Positions 54,255 to 63,609 of a stretch of 64,000 nt of DNA are shown piece after piece. The DNA is from Lachnospiraceae bacterium (GTDB taxonomy: Bacteria; Bacillota; Clostridia; Lachnospirales; Lachnospiraceae). The stretch is taken from positions 41,633 to 105,632 of the forward strand of contig JAETQH010000009.1 in the NCBI GenBank assembly GCA_021770785.1, given 5' to 3'. The notes beneath the pieces were generated by a model that was given only the letters and a program-made list of their open reading frames with translations, was not told where the DNA came from and searched no databases. Numbering within the stretch: position 1 is the first letter of the stretch; every line of letters starts with the position of its first letter. A program made the position numbers and the translations under genes.

Positions 54255-55157
54255 TCACGCGTGCCGCAGGTGGACGGACAGGATAATGGTACACTTCTTT
54301 TTCAGCGCTTCTTCATAACTGATATTGTCAATCTCCGCAGTATATGTGTGGTCCATAACAGTAAATCCCGCCCTTTTCGACATTTGCAAGACTTCCTCTA
54401 TGGAGCGGAAAAGATAAATATGATCTATCACAGGACTGTTGATCGGCACAGAAGCGTATACATCCGCTCCCGGCGCGGTCAGGCCATATATCCTGCGCAG
54501 AATCTCTTCGGGGTTTTCCGTGTGCTCCAGTACCTCCGCGATGCACACCCCGTCAAAAGCGCAGTCAAACGGGTAAGTCAGAAAATCACCACAGACCAAT
54601 TGGTAATCCGCCGTTTTATCGTCAAGGAACCTGCTGATATACCTGGACGCCAGATTGACAGACGCCGTCGAAATGTCAATGCCTGTATAGTGCTTAAAGT
54701 TATGACACCGGATTGCTTCCAGGAAATACTGCCCATGTCCCGGACCGATTTCCAGATAATTTTCGCCCTTGAAAGCCTTAATCTTTTCTTTATACCAGCG
54801 ATGCACTTCCCTGTGCGTTTTCCACAAATACCCTGTAATCTGCAGTCCAACCATATACTGCTTCATATATTTTTCATTGAAATATACTTTTTCCTCCACC
54901 TCCGCCACACGGCTGTACCTGTAATGCCCCTCCGAGAGAAAATATTTGGTTTCCTCCCATACATTGTCAAGGAAAACAAAATAAGCTTCCCCCAGCTCTT
55001 CCAACGTGTGATCGGATAAGAAAAATTCCAGTATACCTTCCAGTTCAGCACGCTCTCCAGCATCCAATGCCGCCATAACATCCCTTAAATATTTTTTCTG
55101 TATCACGTCCCTGTCGCTGATATATTCTATCAAGCGCTCAACATTTGCCTGTCCCAT
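54255..55157 (-). CDS. SAM-dependent methyltransferase
   Basis: 300 residues from the ATG at 55157, where GGAGG stands eight bases upstream; the frame extends to 55190 over the neighbour. A helical N-terminal region of about 125 residues precedes a class I methyltransferase with E-I-G-P-G-H-G-Q-Y, G-I-D-I-S and E-V-L-E-H-T-E-N-P. This is one of the few enzymes in the middle of the cluster without the Rossmann-like module. Its place in the FkbH/ACP cassette suggests methylation of the acyl group or of a sugar. Confidence 0.85.
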   Translation of the reverse strand: MGQANVERLIEYISDRDVIQKKYLRDVMAALDAGERAELEGILEFFLSDHTLEELGEAYFVFLDNVWEETKYFLSEGHYRYSRVAEVEEKVYFNEKYMKQYMVGLQITGYLWKTHREVHRWYKEKIKAFKGENYLEIGPGHGQYFLEAIRCHNFKHYTGIDISTASVNLASRYISRFLDDKTADYQLVCGDFLTYPFDCAFDGVCIAEVLEHTENPEEILRRIYGLTAPGADVYASVPINSPVIDHIYLFRSIEEVLQMSKRAGFTVMDHTYTAEIDNISYEEALKKKCTIILSVHLRHA

Positions 55158-55176
55158 CCATATCTCCTCCACAGAT

Positions 55177-56109
55177 TCAAATACTGCCATTCAGCCATCC
55201 TACTAAATCAAACCATTCCTCAATCACCGCATCCCATTGCCGGAAATGCTCATGGGGGGCAAAGAGGATTGATCCCCCTTTCCAGTTCTGGTCCATATAC
55301 AGATCCCTCTTTGTAACGATTAGATGTTTATTGGGCAGCTGGCAAAATTCCTCCCTTACCGCCTGTGTCCCATCCTCCAGCAGCAGTTCCATGAAACAGA
55401 CGATATTATCTGGCTGAACCCATTCTTTTATTTTGTTCCATCGTTCAATGGGCGACACTTCATCATGCACATGCGTAAATTTAACCTCGATATCCCTGAC
55501 CCGCCCCACTGGCGTTTTCACTCCCAACAGAGATGTCCAGTGGGAAAAAATCATTTCTTCCGAGAAATAATAGCCCGGATTTTTACAGAGTTTCAGGAAG
55601 TGTTCTGGTTCTATATAAGTATTTATTGTCGGCGACAACGCGATATCTCCCAACGCTTTATAAATATGCGCGCCAAGGCAGGTATTGCTAAGAACCGTCG
55701 GGACTCCCGAAACAAGCAGTTTTTTCCGAAAATAACTCAACATTTCATTGACGCTGCACACAGGGACTTTGAGCGCCTGGCTCATGTAAACGGGAATCAG
55801 GCATAAAAGGTCGCATGCCTGTACATAATAGCACAGATCCATGATAATCCTCTCAGGCTTCCCCGCCGCGACGACAACCCGTACCCTGCGCTTTCCAAAA
55901 AGACTCCGCATCTGGTTGGAACGGATCACGGGTTTACCTAACACAACTTTGTCCTCCGCACCGTTCTGGTCAATGAATGCCTCAAAATCCATGCCGCATT
56001 TCTCCATGAACCTGGCGACCCATCTCCCTACGTTCCCCGCCCCATAAATATAGATTGGTCCTTCTTCCTCCTCATAAAACCTTTTCGGATCATTTGTTGT
56101 CTGTATCAT
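55177..56109 (-). CDS. Rossmann-like module fused to a DUF1919 domain
   Basis: 310 residues. The module is at 15-115 (I-Y-G-A-G-N-V-G-R-W, I-D-Q-N). The C-terminal part (about 128-305) matches DUF1919, found in exopolysaccharide clusters: S-N-T-C-L-G-A-H near 143, T-P-V-G-x-x-x-D-I-E-V-K-F near 218 and a W-N-K motif near 243. DUF1919 function is not established, though its N-x-C-x-G strand resembles the WcbI start. AGGGGG precedes the ATG. It is the only module protein inside the acyl cassette. Confidence 0.8.
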   Translation of the reverse strand: MIQTTNDPKRFYEEEEGPIYIYGAGNVGRWVARFMEKCGMDFEAFIDQNGAEDKVVLGKPVIRSNQMRSLFGKRRVRVVVAAGKPERIIMDLCYYVQACDLLCLIPVYMSQALKVPVCSVNEMLSYFRKKLLVSGVPTVLSNTCLGAHIYKALGDIALSPTINTYIEPEHFLKLCKNPGYYFSEEMIFSHWTSLLGVKTPVGRVRDIEVKFTHVHDEVSPIERWNKIKEWVQPDNIVCFMELLLEDGTQAVREEFCQLPNKHLIVTKRDLYMDQNWKGGSILFAPHEHFRQWDAVIEEWFDLVGWLNGSI

Positions 56110-56125
56110 ATAAGCCCCCTCGCTG

Positions 56126-56368
56126 TCAGGATATATGCTTCTCTATAGTGTCCGCCATTTCCCCGACATTTTTCATCTTACGAACTTCCCCAAGTTCAAA
56201 CTTAAACCCAAACTTTTTCTCAATAGCTACAATCAGGTTAATATGCTCCAGCGAATCCCAGTCCTCGATATCATCCGCTGTCGTATCGTCATATACTGTG
56301 ATACTTTCATCAGCAAACACCATTCTGAATATCCCATTGAGTTTCTCAAAAATCTCTTCTCTTGCCAT
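56126..56368 (-). CDS. Acyl carrier protein
   Basis: The 80-residue acidic protein has the phosphopantetheine site D-S-L-E-H with Ser39. Helices on both sides and a V-R-K-M-K-N-V segment fit a free-standing ACP. GGAG precedes the ATG. It lies directly (3 bp) after the FkbH gene, the usual partner that loads an acyl group onto the carrier. Confidence 0.9.
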   Translation of the reverse strand: MAREEIFEKLNGIFRMVFADESITVYDDTTADDIEDWDSLEHINLIVAIEKKFGFKFELGEVRKMKNVGEMADTIEKHIS

Positions 56369-56371
56369 TGC

Positions 56372-58156
56372 CTAACTTCTCCTTCTTTCAATATACTGGT
56401 TCCTATTCTGATAGCCCTGCGTTAGGTCAAGTTCCCAGACCGTATTGCCAGCACCGTCCGCCTCTACCTGCGCAAACTCTTGTTCCTTGTAAAACCCTTC
56501 CACCATGCGGTTTTTGGCGGTTGGGAAATAGTAACCGACCACCCGCCGCACGCCGCGCCTTCTACATTCCTCTACCAGCGCGTCCATCATTGCGCTCTCC
56601 ATGTCCCTTTTGAGTACCCGGCAGGACATCAGCCATAAATCTATGTGGCAATGCTCCCCCTCGACCCGGCCAATCACCACGGACACTATGCCGTTATCTC
56701 CAAATTTATCCGTTAATCTCCCGTACAAGGTAATATAACCGGGATCTGCCGCCATTTGAGCAATATCTGGCTGTGTATAACGCTTTGTCGTGAGATTAAA
56801 CTGATTGCTTTTGTTGACAAGCTGGGTAATACGCTCCATATAAACTGGTTCAAACGGCCCTATCACCGCCGCCATGTGCAGCGACGACAGGTAATCCCCA
56901 TATTCCGCAAAAGAAGCCTCAAAATCCTGCCTTGCCTTATTCTGCCGATACAGATCTCCGCGCACCTGGTCTTCCGCAGACAGACTGGTCGCTTCAAAAA
57001 ACCCCGACCGGTCGATAACGCGGATGTAATCCGTCACCCGACCGATATCCGGCGCACGTACCTGCATGAACTGCCCCGTCACAATGCTGCGCTCCGCCGG
57101 GTTATCATCCACAAACACAAGGCTCTGCGGAAGCAGGTTCAGTTCGGATGCGATCGCCGCAAAGTTTCTGTCCTTTGTTTCCCAGTTTGCCCTGATCACA
57201 ATAAAATCCTTTTCCGTGAACACGCTATCCGGGTGGTGCAGCCCCGCCACCGCATTTTCATAATCATTCTTTGAATCGATATTCAATATGACGCCAAGTT
57301 CCTGGTGCACTCTGATATATTTCTGGAATGACAGGTAAGCTTCCCCCTCCGGCTCCTCCGGTCCCAGTGCAATATTGTCAACGCCATCGTCACCGATCAC
57401 GCCGCCCCATAACGTATTGTCCAAATCCAGCACAAACCCCTTCTTATTCTTTCCAAACAGAGACTTGATGATATTTGCGACATTAAAGGACAGATACGGG
57501 ATTGCAGGAACGGACACGGCATATTTGTACATATACCAGTAAAAAGGATCAGACCACTCTTTCAGCCCATAATCCGCAGAAATATAGTTCAGGTCACAAA
57601 TATAAAAATCCGTGTGGCGCTGCGCATACTCATAAAACCCCATGTTCAACCGCGTCAGGTAATACACCGCACCGCGGATGTCATAAGCATCGCGGTTCCC
57701 CAGAAGCCTGTAATACGGCATTTCAAAATTATTCTGGATGACCGGGCAGTGATACCGCTCTGCAAGTTTCTCCCATATCTGACAAAAACGCCCCATTTCG
57801 GCCTGAAACTTTTCCTCAACCTGCTCTGCGGTGTCTTTCATTGCAGGATATGCCGTGACATTCCAGTTTGATGTGCAGATATAGATGATATCCGGCTTGA
57901 ATTCCTCCAGTGCGGCATTGCCAAACACCGCATCCTGGTAAAACTGGTTGTATTCCGACTCATAAAACACCGGTCTGATCCCATAGTCCAACAGGAAAAG
58001 TTCCATAATCAGCAGAATATCATTTGTGGTATACCCGCCCAACACCGCAATCTTTTTCTCCATAAAATCAGACTGTGATTCGCAAAGCTGTTTCTTTATG
58101 GTTTTTTTATTGGACAAAATATAATCCGGGTCAAATGGATATTCCAGTTCCTTCAT
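56372..58156 (-). CDS. FkbH-like HAD-superfamily protein
   Basis: 594 residues from the ATG at 58156 with GGAGGGG before it; an extension to 58273 has no site. An N-terminal SGNH-like region (about 1-210) is followed by the HAD-IIIC domain with L-D-L-D-N-T-L-W-G-G-V near 245 and V-D-D-N-P-A-E-R near 330, then a GNAT-like C terminus (about 440-590). FkbH enzymes dephosphorylate 1,3-bisphosphoglycerate while loading a glyceryl unit onto ACP. The neighbouring ACP makes this the likely reaction. The glyceryl unit may then be reduced or dehydrated by the SDR and MaoC enzymes (inference). Confidence 0.88.
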   Translation of the reverse strand: MKELEYPFDPDYILSNKKTIKKQLCESQSDFMEKKIAVLGGYTTNDILLIMELFLLDYGIRPVFYESEYNQFYQDAVFGNAALEEFKPDIIYICTSNWNVTAYPAMKDTAEQVEEKFQAEMGRFCQIWEKLAERYHCPVIQNNFEMPYYRLLGNRDAYDIRGAVYYLTRLNMGFYEYAQRHTDFYICDLNYISADYGLKEWSDPFYWYMYKYAVSVPAIPYLSFNVANIIKSLFGKNKKGFVLDLDNTLWGGVIGDDGVDNIALGPEEPEGEAYLSFQKYIRVHQELGVILNIDSKNDYENAVAGLHHPDSVFTEKDFIVIRANWETKDRNFAAIASELNLLPQSLVFVDDNPAERSIVTGQFMQVRAPDIGRVTDYIRVIDRSGFFEATSLSAEDQVRGDLYRQNKARQDFEASFAEYGDYLSSLHMAAVIGPFEPVYMERITQLVNKSNQFNLTTKRYTQPDIAQMAADPGYITLYGRLTDKFGDNGIVSVVIGRVEGEHCHIDLWLMSCRVLKRDMESAMMDALVEECRRRGVRRVVGYYFPTAKNRMVEGFYKEQEFAQVEADGAGNTVWELDLTQGYQNRNQYIERRRS

Positions 58157-59144
58157 CGTTCCCCTCCGTGCCAGACAGCCCCACCAATTCCAAAAATCTC
58201 GCCGCGCACACCTCATCCGACATATTCGCCAGCACCCATTCCCGTGGTGAAAATTGCGTCTTGCCATCGGCAAGCAACCCTAAAATCCCCTCTAATTCCC
58301 GCAGATCACCAAACCGCATCCCCGTCTTTTCTGAAAGGTACGGGCAGCTGCTCACGTCGCCGTCCCGCTCAATCATATGCCCGCCCCATTCCCACATATA
58401 ATACTGCGGGTCAAAGCAGATGGTCGGCACATCCATTGACCACATCTCCGCCAGCGCAATTCCCTGGGATTCGCTGTCTGATATGACTACTGCAAAGCAT
58501 GCTTTACCCAGGGCTTCCTTAAAATCTTCCATGCTATATTTTTCTACCTGGAGCGCCGCGTCATTTGCCCTGTAAAATTCCTGCGGACGCCCCCCATATC
58601 GAAACACCACCGGGTCAAACCCGTGTTTTCTGAGTTCACAGCATATTTTATAGCGGAACTGATCGCTCTGGCATTTGTGGTACACAATGACTGTATTATC
58701 TCTGACACCCGTGTCATCTGGCTTGAAATACTCTGTATCTACCCCGGCCGGCCACGAAAAAATACGCCCCTCCAAACTCGGCGTCATCTCCAGAAACAGC
58801 CGCTTATTCCAGTCTGACGGCGTAAGGTATCTCTCTACTTCCTCGTCAGTTATCAACGCGTCATACTCATCCGAAAACACGACAATATTCGGTCCCGCCG
58901 TCAGTTTCTTTATTTTCCCACTCTTTTTCAGCCCCAGCGCATACTGCAATGTATTGACACCCGCCAGCACATGAACGTGCTCCGCAATCTCTCGTTCGTC
59001 ATCCGGCGCATAGTTAAAATCACTGTACCCAATCTTATCAAGCCCTTCTACCAGACTCCTCGTAACGCTCGCATGCCCCCCGTATTTTCGCGTCACCACC
59101 GGCGGCACGCCTGTCGGCCTTGTAAGTATTGTCAGTTTTTTCAT
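58131..59144 (-). CDS. Glycosyltransferase (GT-B fold, GT4-like)
   Basis: The 337-residue protein has R-K-Y-G-G-H-A-S-V at the acceptor side, P-A-G-V-D-T-E-Y-F near 130, and S-E-S-Q-G-I-A-L-A-E-M-W near 240, matching the E-x7-E motif region of GT4 enzymes. No module is attached. AGGAGG precedes the ATG, and its 3' end overlaps the FkbH gene by 26 bp. Sugar unknown. Confidence 0.85.
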   Translation of the reverse strand: MKKLTILTRPTGVPPVVTRKYGGHASVTRSLVEGLDKIGYSDFNYAPDDEREIAEHVHVLAGVNTLQYALGLKKSGKIKKLTAGPNIVVFSDEYDALITDEEVERYLTPSDWNKRLFLEMTPSLEGRIFSWPAGVDTEYFKPDDTGVRDNTVIVYHKCQSDQFRYKICCELRKHGFDPVVFRYGGRPQEFYRANDAALQVEKYSMEDFKEALGKACFAVVISDSESQGIALAEMWSMDVPTICFDPQYYMWEWGGHMIERDGDVSSCPYLSEKTGMRFGDLRELEGILGLLADGKTQFSPREWVLANMSDEVCAARFLELVGLSGTEGNDEGTGISI

Positions 59145-59165
59145 ACTTTGTTCCTCCTGTCAAAG

Positions 59166-60065
59166 TCATATTTTCCGGCCTTCGCTTCCCAGCAAACGCA
59201 CCCATCCGCCGCACCAGATATCCGGTGTATCACTGTAACCCAGCCATTTGTCCGGCGCAATCACGATTTTTGCAACATTCTGGTTCAGCCACGCGCCCCA
59301 CCAGCTAAAGCTGCTGTTTGCAATAATATTGTGACTGCATCTTGACATCAGGTACATATCATACCAGTCTTCATAATTATCAAACATATCCTTTTTGCAA
59401 TAAATGGCATCTGAAACCTTGATATTTTCTTTGACCCACTTTAAGTCATCCGAAAAGAATATAAATCTGCTGTCAGGTTCCATGCACCGTATGTAATCAA
59501 TTGCCCTCAAATAATAATCCGCTGTACAGATCCCCATATAAGAGCCAGGATTCTTTAAATAATCTCCTCGCCTGACATGAACGCCGGTATATTTATTTGT
59601 TGACAATGCTGCTGCAAATTGCTTCAATTCCCGGTTTACATTAGTAAACTCAAACTTGGCAATCAGGGTATCTTGTATGTCTTTAAAATATTTCTCTGTC
59701 TGCCAACAGCCGACAAATACACAGTCTGTAGTTAGAAATACATCCGGCTGATAAGTGCAGGGGCTTTTTGCAATATCATCTACCCAGAAAAAACGGTTCT
59801 TGGCATTGGCGCAAAATTCTTCTTTCATTCCGCTTCGCTTGATTTCTTTCCATCTTTCATCAATTTCATCAAATTCCGCATCAGAAACATATTCCAAATC
59901 AATATTCGAGAAAACACGGTCTAATGAAAAAGGCATTGCATCAGGATGTCTTGTGTAATAGCCTAAACTTGCCTTTACATCACGCCCCCTGCTCTTCAAC
60001 GCTTCCATAAAAGCATATTGAAACATCTGATTGCCTAATCCGCCTGAAAATCTGACAATATCCAT
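59166..60065 (-). CDS. GT11 alpha-1,2-fucosyltransferase-like
   Basis: The 299-residue GT11 enzyme has G-G-L-G-N-Q-M-F-Q-Y at the start, the GDP-binding H-V-R-R-G-D-Y near 157, and N-S-S-F-S-W-W-G-A-W-L near 265. These are the three conserved motifs of alpha-1,2-fucosyltransferases. It would add L-fucose from GDP-fucose (or a related deoxysugar) to the glycan. No GDP-fucose pathway genes are in the window. Gaps to neighbours are 15 and 21 bp. Confidence 0.92.
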   Translation of the reverse strand: MDIVRFSGGLGNQMFQYAFMEALKSRGRDVKASLGYYTRHPDAMPFSLDRVFSNIDLEYVSDAEFDEIDERWKEIKRSGMKEEFCANAKNRFFWVDDIAKSPCTYQPDVFLTTDCVFVGCWQTEKYFKDIQDTLIAKFEFTNVNRELKQFAAALSTNKYTGVHVRRGDYLKNPGSYMGICTADYYLRAIDYIRCMEPDSRFIFFSDDLKWVKENIKVSDAIYCKKDMFDNYEDWYDMYLMSRCSHNIIANSSFSWWGAWLNQNVAKIVIAPDKWLGYSDTPDIWCGGWVRLLGSEGRKI

Positions 60066-60080
60066 TCTGTGCGTTCCTCT

Positions 60081-61958
60081 CTATGCCATATACATGGCAT
60101 ACCATTGTTGAAATATAAAGTATGGCCAGATTATTTTGGAAAAATTGGCTCCGCTTTCTTTCCCCTGATCCCCCTGTTCTAAATATGAGAAAATTATCTT
60201 CCTCGTATTTTCTGCATGAAATATTCCCTGCCGTTTCAAAAAATCATATTCGCTGTAGGCTTCCAATTGCTCTCTCAACTGATTTCTCAGCCAAATATTA
60301 ACAGGAACGCCGAAGCCTTGCTTTGGCCTGTCCAGCAATTCCTGCGGAATATAGTCATAGGCAATGCTTTTCAGGATTTTTTTCTGATTTCCATTGTCAT
60401 CTTTCATATTCTGCGGCAATCTGTAAGAATACTCGATTATGTCTCTGTCCAACAGCGGACATCGACATTCCAGTGAATATTTCATGGAAGCCCTGTCCAC
60501 TTTACACAATATGTCGTCTGGCAGATAGGTATCCATATCCAGCAACATTCTGCGGACATCCCACTCTTTTACAGCATATCTGGACTCAAACGGATAATAG
60601 CAGCTCGCACCCTCATGAAGCAGCATGCTTTTAATAGCTTCCATATATCCATTCACGCCAATCTGGGTTTTTATTTCCCTATCCCGACTGTCGGAAACCA
60701 TTCTCTGCACCATAGAACGGTTCGTAAAGCACTTCTGTCCCACAATCGGCAGTTTCCGTATATAATACATCAATGCTCCCTGCAGATCCATCCTTTGTGC
60801 CTGCTGCAGCTTAGTATAGATATTATATCCGCCGAACAATTCGTCACCGCCATCGCCTGACAGTACAACACTCACGTCTTTCTTTGCGATCATGGAAACC
60901 AGCATAGTCGCTATTTGGGACGAATCCGCAAACGGCTCATCATAATAGCGGGGAAGTTCGTCCAGCATGTTATACATATCTTTATCTGAAATATAAACTT
61001 CCGTATGCTCTGTTCCCAAATGTGCGGCAATTTTCTTGGAGTACTCCGCCTCATTTAATTCCTTCTGCTCAAAACCTATACAATATGTTTTAACGGGTTG
61101 TTTTGATATTTCCTGTGCCACAGCGCAGACTAAACTGGAGTCATACCCCCCGCTCAAAAAAGCCCCGACAGGAACGTCGGCTATGAGCCTTGCTCGGACA
61201 GATTCCCGAAGCTTGTCTTTTAACTCTGCTTTGGCCGACTCAAAATCCCTGACCTGATTTTGTGACAATTCATGGTATTTTAGGGACACATCCCAATATT
61301 TCCACTTTTTCATTGTGCCGTAGTGGAATTTTAATATGCTTCCCGGTTCCAGTTTGTACACGTTTTTAAAAACAGTGAAAGGCGCCGGTATACACATATG
61401 ATATAAATAGCTGCCAAGAATATCTGTCTCAATCTCCCTCTCAAACCACTTTGATTTCATAATAGGCTTTAACTCTGAGGCAAAAAGAAGCGTTTCATCC
61501 CTGAGATAATAATACAGCGGCTTTTTCCCTATCCTGTCACGCACTAAATACAATGAGTCGTCTGACCTGTCTAAAATCGCTATCGCAAACATGCCGTTCA
61601 ACTTATCTATGCAGGATATGCCCCATTTCAAATATGCCGCGATGAGCACTTCCGTATCACATTGAGACCTGAAAAGATAGCCGTCTAATTCTTCTCTCAG
61701 TTCACGAAAATTATATATTTCGCCATTGAATATCACAGATACTCTTTTATCGGCAGAGTGCATCGGCTGATGCCCCAAAGCAGATAAATCCATGATTGCC
61801 AGCCGCCTATGCGCAAAGCCTGCATAAAAGGAATTATGTAACGGATAAATCTCCTCACCGTGGTCATCAGGCCCTCTGTGACGCATTGTAACGTTCATGA
61901 CAGTCAGATTATCTAAACTTTCTATTTTTTGCGAATAAAATCCACATATTCCACACAT
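60081..61958 (-). CDS. asnB: Glutamine-hydrolysing asparagine synthetase
   Basis: 625 residues. Class II amidotransferase domain (1-200) begins M-C-G-I-C-G-F with catalytic Cys2. The synthetase domain (about 240-600) has S-G-G-Y-D-S-S (ATP pyrophosphatase loop) and L-S-G-D-G-G-D-E. Length is normal. In glycan clusters AsnB paralogues are thought to amidate sugar acids or peptide substituents rather than make free asparagine, so the substrate here is uncertain. A broken asnB fragment lies at 63610-63894. GAGG precedes the ATG. Confidence 0.93.
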   Translation of the reverse strand: MCGICGFYSQKIESLDNLTVMNVTMRHRGPDDHGEEIYPLHNSFYAGFAHRRLAIMDLSALGHQPMHSADKRVSVIFNGEIYNFRELREELDGYLFRSQCDTEVLIAAYLKWGISCIDKLNGMFAIAILDRSDDSLYLVRDRIGKKPLYYYLRDETLLFASELKPIMKSKWFEREIETDILGSYLYHMCIPAPFTVFKNVYKLEPGSILKFHYGTMKKWKYWDVSLKYHELSQNQVRDFESAKAELKDKLRESVRARLIADVPVGAFLSGGYDSSLVCAVAQEISKQPVKTYCIGFEQKELNEAEYSKKIAAHLGTEHTEVYISDKDMYNMLDELPRYYDEPFADSSQIATMLVSMIAKKDVSVVLSGDGGDELFGGYNIYTKLQQAQRMDLQGALMYYIRKLPIVGQKCFTNRSMVQRMVSDSRDREIKTQIGVNGYMEAIKSMLLHEGASCYYPFESRYAVKEWDVRRMLLDMDTYLPDDILCKVDRASMKYSLECRCPLLDRDIIEYSYRLPQNMKDDNGNQKKILKSIAYDYIPQELLDRPKQGFGVPVNIWLRNQLREQLEAYSEYDFLKRQGIFHAENTRKIIFSYLEQGDQGKESGANFSKIIWPYFIFQQWYAMYMA

Positions 61959-61965
61959 TGTTTCC

Positions 61966-63600
61966 TCACTCTTGCATTTTTAAAATCTGATTAATTTTAC
62001 TCTGTATGTCAAACTGTGCATTGATGTTCAGATGCCACGGCAAACAGCCATATTTCGTACCAACTTCCGTGTAACAGTATCGGCTGTCAGGCTCTATTAC
62101 ATGAATTCCTTCATAGTGGCTTTCAAAATATGTATAGCAATCCGCTAATATGCCATTTAGTCTTCGTATCTGCGTCAAATTTTCATAACTATGCTCTGCG
62201 CCATATCCTCCATATCCTTCGGCAAGGAAAAATTTAACCAAAAAAACTTTTTCAGGTGCAAAATGGTCTTTGAGTAATTCTATAAACTTTATGCAGCTCT
62301 TCTCCCACAGCTTTTGACATTCATCAGTATCTCTCTTAATGATTCGCGCCTTCTGCCAGGATATTTTCTTTTCCTTCAATGCCTCGCTGTCCGTAACATA
62401 CCTTTCCTCTCCCAAATCCCATATATCATATCGCTCCTCTATAAAATCAAGCAAAATGTACTTTACATTCTCATTCCGAATATCCGACACTAATTTTTTA
62501 CGGCAGTCCGCCCGGATCATCCTGTCCCGGAAGGTTGTATTTTCTTCCACAGGCGGCTCTACAGGCTCTGACATGATGGAAATAATGCCGGAATGTTGGA
62601 ACTTTAAATCTTCTATATCACTGCTGAAATAAACCCTGCTCAAAACCCGCTGCAGATTATAACTTCCTACCGCCATCATTTTATTTTCAAAATAGCTGTC
62701 CAGAATTCCGAATGTCTGACTGAAAAACTCTTTGATCTCCCCATAGTACTGCTTTTTTGTAATTTGATTTTTCCCCTCAAGGAACCATGTCATACCGGTG
62801 TTTGATTTATTGACAGCGATGGATTGCAATTCTTCCTTATACTCGCTAAACAGATTTCTCTTTTGATATTCTTTCATCAAATGCTTCAGCGGCGAAAGCA
62901 TACTAGGCGATCCCAAGGTAGTCAGCGTAATGTTTCCCTGTCTGTTTTCCCGATAATAATATAATGCTTCTCTGCACCTTCCTATTCTCTTTGCATAGAC
63001 AAACAACAGTCCTAAAATCGCCAGGTCCTGGTGCGGTCCTGGGGGCATCTCAATTTGATGCTCTGTCCACAATGTTTTCTTATACAAGCCAGTCCATATC
63101 GTAACTGCCTGTGTACTGGCTATCATCTTCCTCCTGTTAGAGTCATCGAACGGATAATATTCGTTGTTGTTCAAAAGAAAACTTTTAGTTCCTCGCACAA
63201 TATAGTAGTCACATCGCGCAAAATCTTTATCACCCTCCGTCACATTGGCATATAATTTCTCAATAAAAGTCCTGTCAATCCAGTCGTCAGAATCTACAAA
63301 CGCTATATATTTTCCCCTCGCCATCTGTATGCCCAGATTCCTTGTAGGTCCTAATGACTCATTTTTCTTACTGACATAGATGATTCTATTATCACGCCTA
63401 CGCCACGTCAGACATATACTCTCGGAATGATCAGTCGATCCGTCATTTATTAATAATATCTCCAGATTGGTATATGTCTGCCCCACAATAGACTCTATAC
63501 ATTTGTTCAGGTAGTCACCGACATTATAAATTGGAACTATGATACTGATTAAATCCTGTTCTTTCATACCATAATGGCCGGACTCTTTCATTTCATTCAC
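61966..63600 (-). CDS. GT2 glycosyltransferase fused to a DUF6270-like domain
   Basis: 544 residues, or 533 if started at codon 12; none of the candidate starts has a clear ribosome binding site. The GT-A domain (about 15-230) has V-P-I-Y-N-V, N-D-G-S-T-D and V-D-S-D-D-W. After a linker (230-350), the C-terminal part (about 355-535) resembles DUF6270: M-I-R-A-D near 355, L-L-D-F-I-E-E-R-Y-D near 378 and W-H-L-N near the end. DUF6270 is found in capsule clusters, often with glycosyltransferases; its role is unknown. No Rossmann-like module. It lies between intact asnB and the asnB remnant. Confidence 0.83.
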   Translation of the reverse strand: MNEMKESGHYGMKEQDLISIIVPIYNVGDYLNKCIESIVGQTYTNLEILLINDGSTDHSESICLTWRRRDNRIIYVSKKNESLGPTRNLGIQMARGKYIAFVDSDDWIDRTFIEKLYANVTEGDKDFARCDYYIVRGTKSFLLNNNEYYPFDDSNRRKMIASTQAVTIWTGLYKKTLWTEHQIEMPPGPHQDLAILGLLFVYAKRIGRCREALYYYRENRQGNITLTTLGSPSMLSPLKHLMKEYQKRNLFSEYKEELQSIAVNKSNTGMTWFLEGKNQITKKQYYGEIKEFFSQTFGILDSYFENKMMAVGSYNLQRVLSRVYFSSDIEDLKFQHSGIISIMSEPVEPPVEENTTFRDRMIRADCRKKLVSDIRNENVKYILLDFIEERYDIWDLGEERYVTDSEALKEKKISWQKARIIKRDTDECQKLWEKSCIKFIELLKDHFAPEKVFLVKFFLAEGYGGYGAEHSYENLTQIRRLNGILADCYTYFESHYEGIHVIEPDSRYCYTEVGTKYGCLPWHLNINAQFDIQSKINQILKMQE

Positions 63601-63609
63601 AAGTAAGTC

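Noticed and set aside
54210..55019. 269-codon + strand frame over the methyltransferase gene
   Set aside because: Opposite to a gene with clear SAM motifs and in a fully - strand operon; no family resemblance.
21461..63600. Complete teichoic acid or capsule export locus
   Set aside because: Precursor, transferase and modification genes are present but no initiating transferase, flippase, polymerase or ABC exporter was found.
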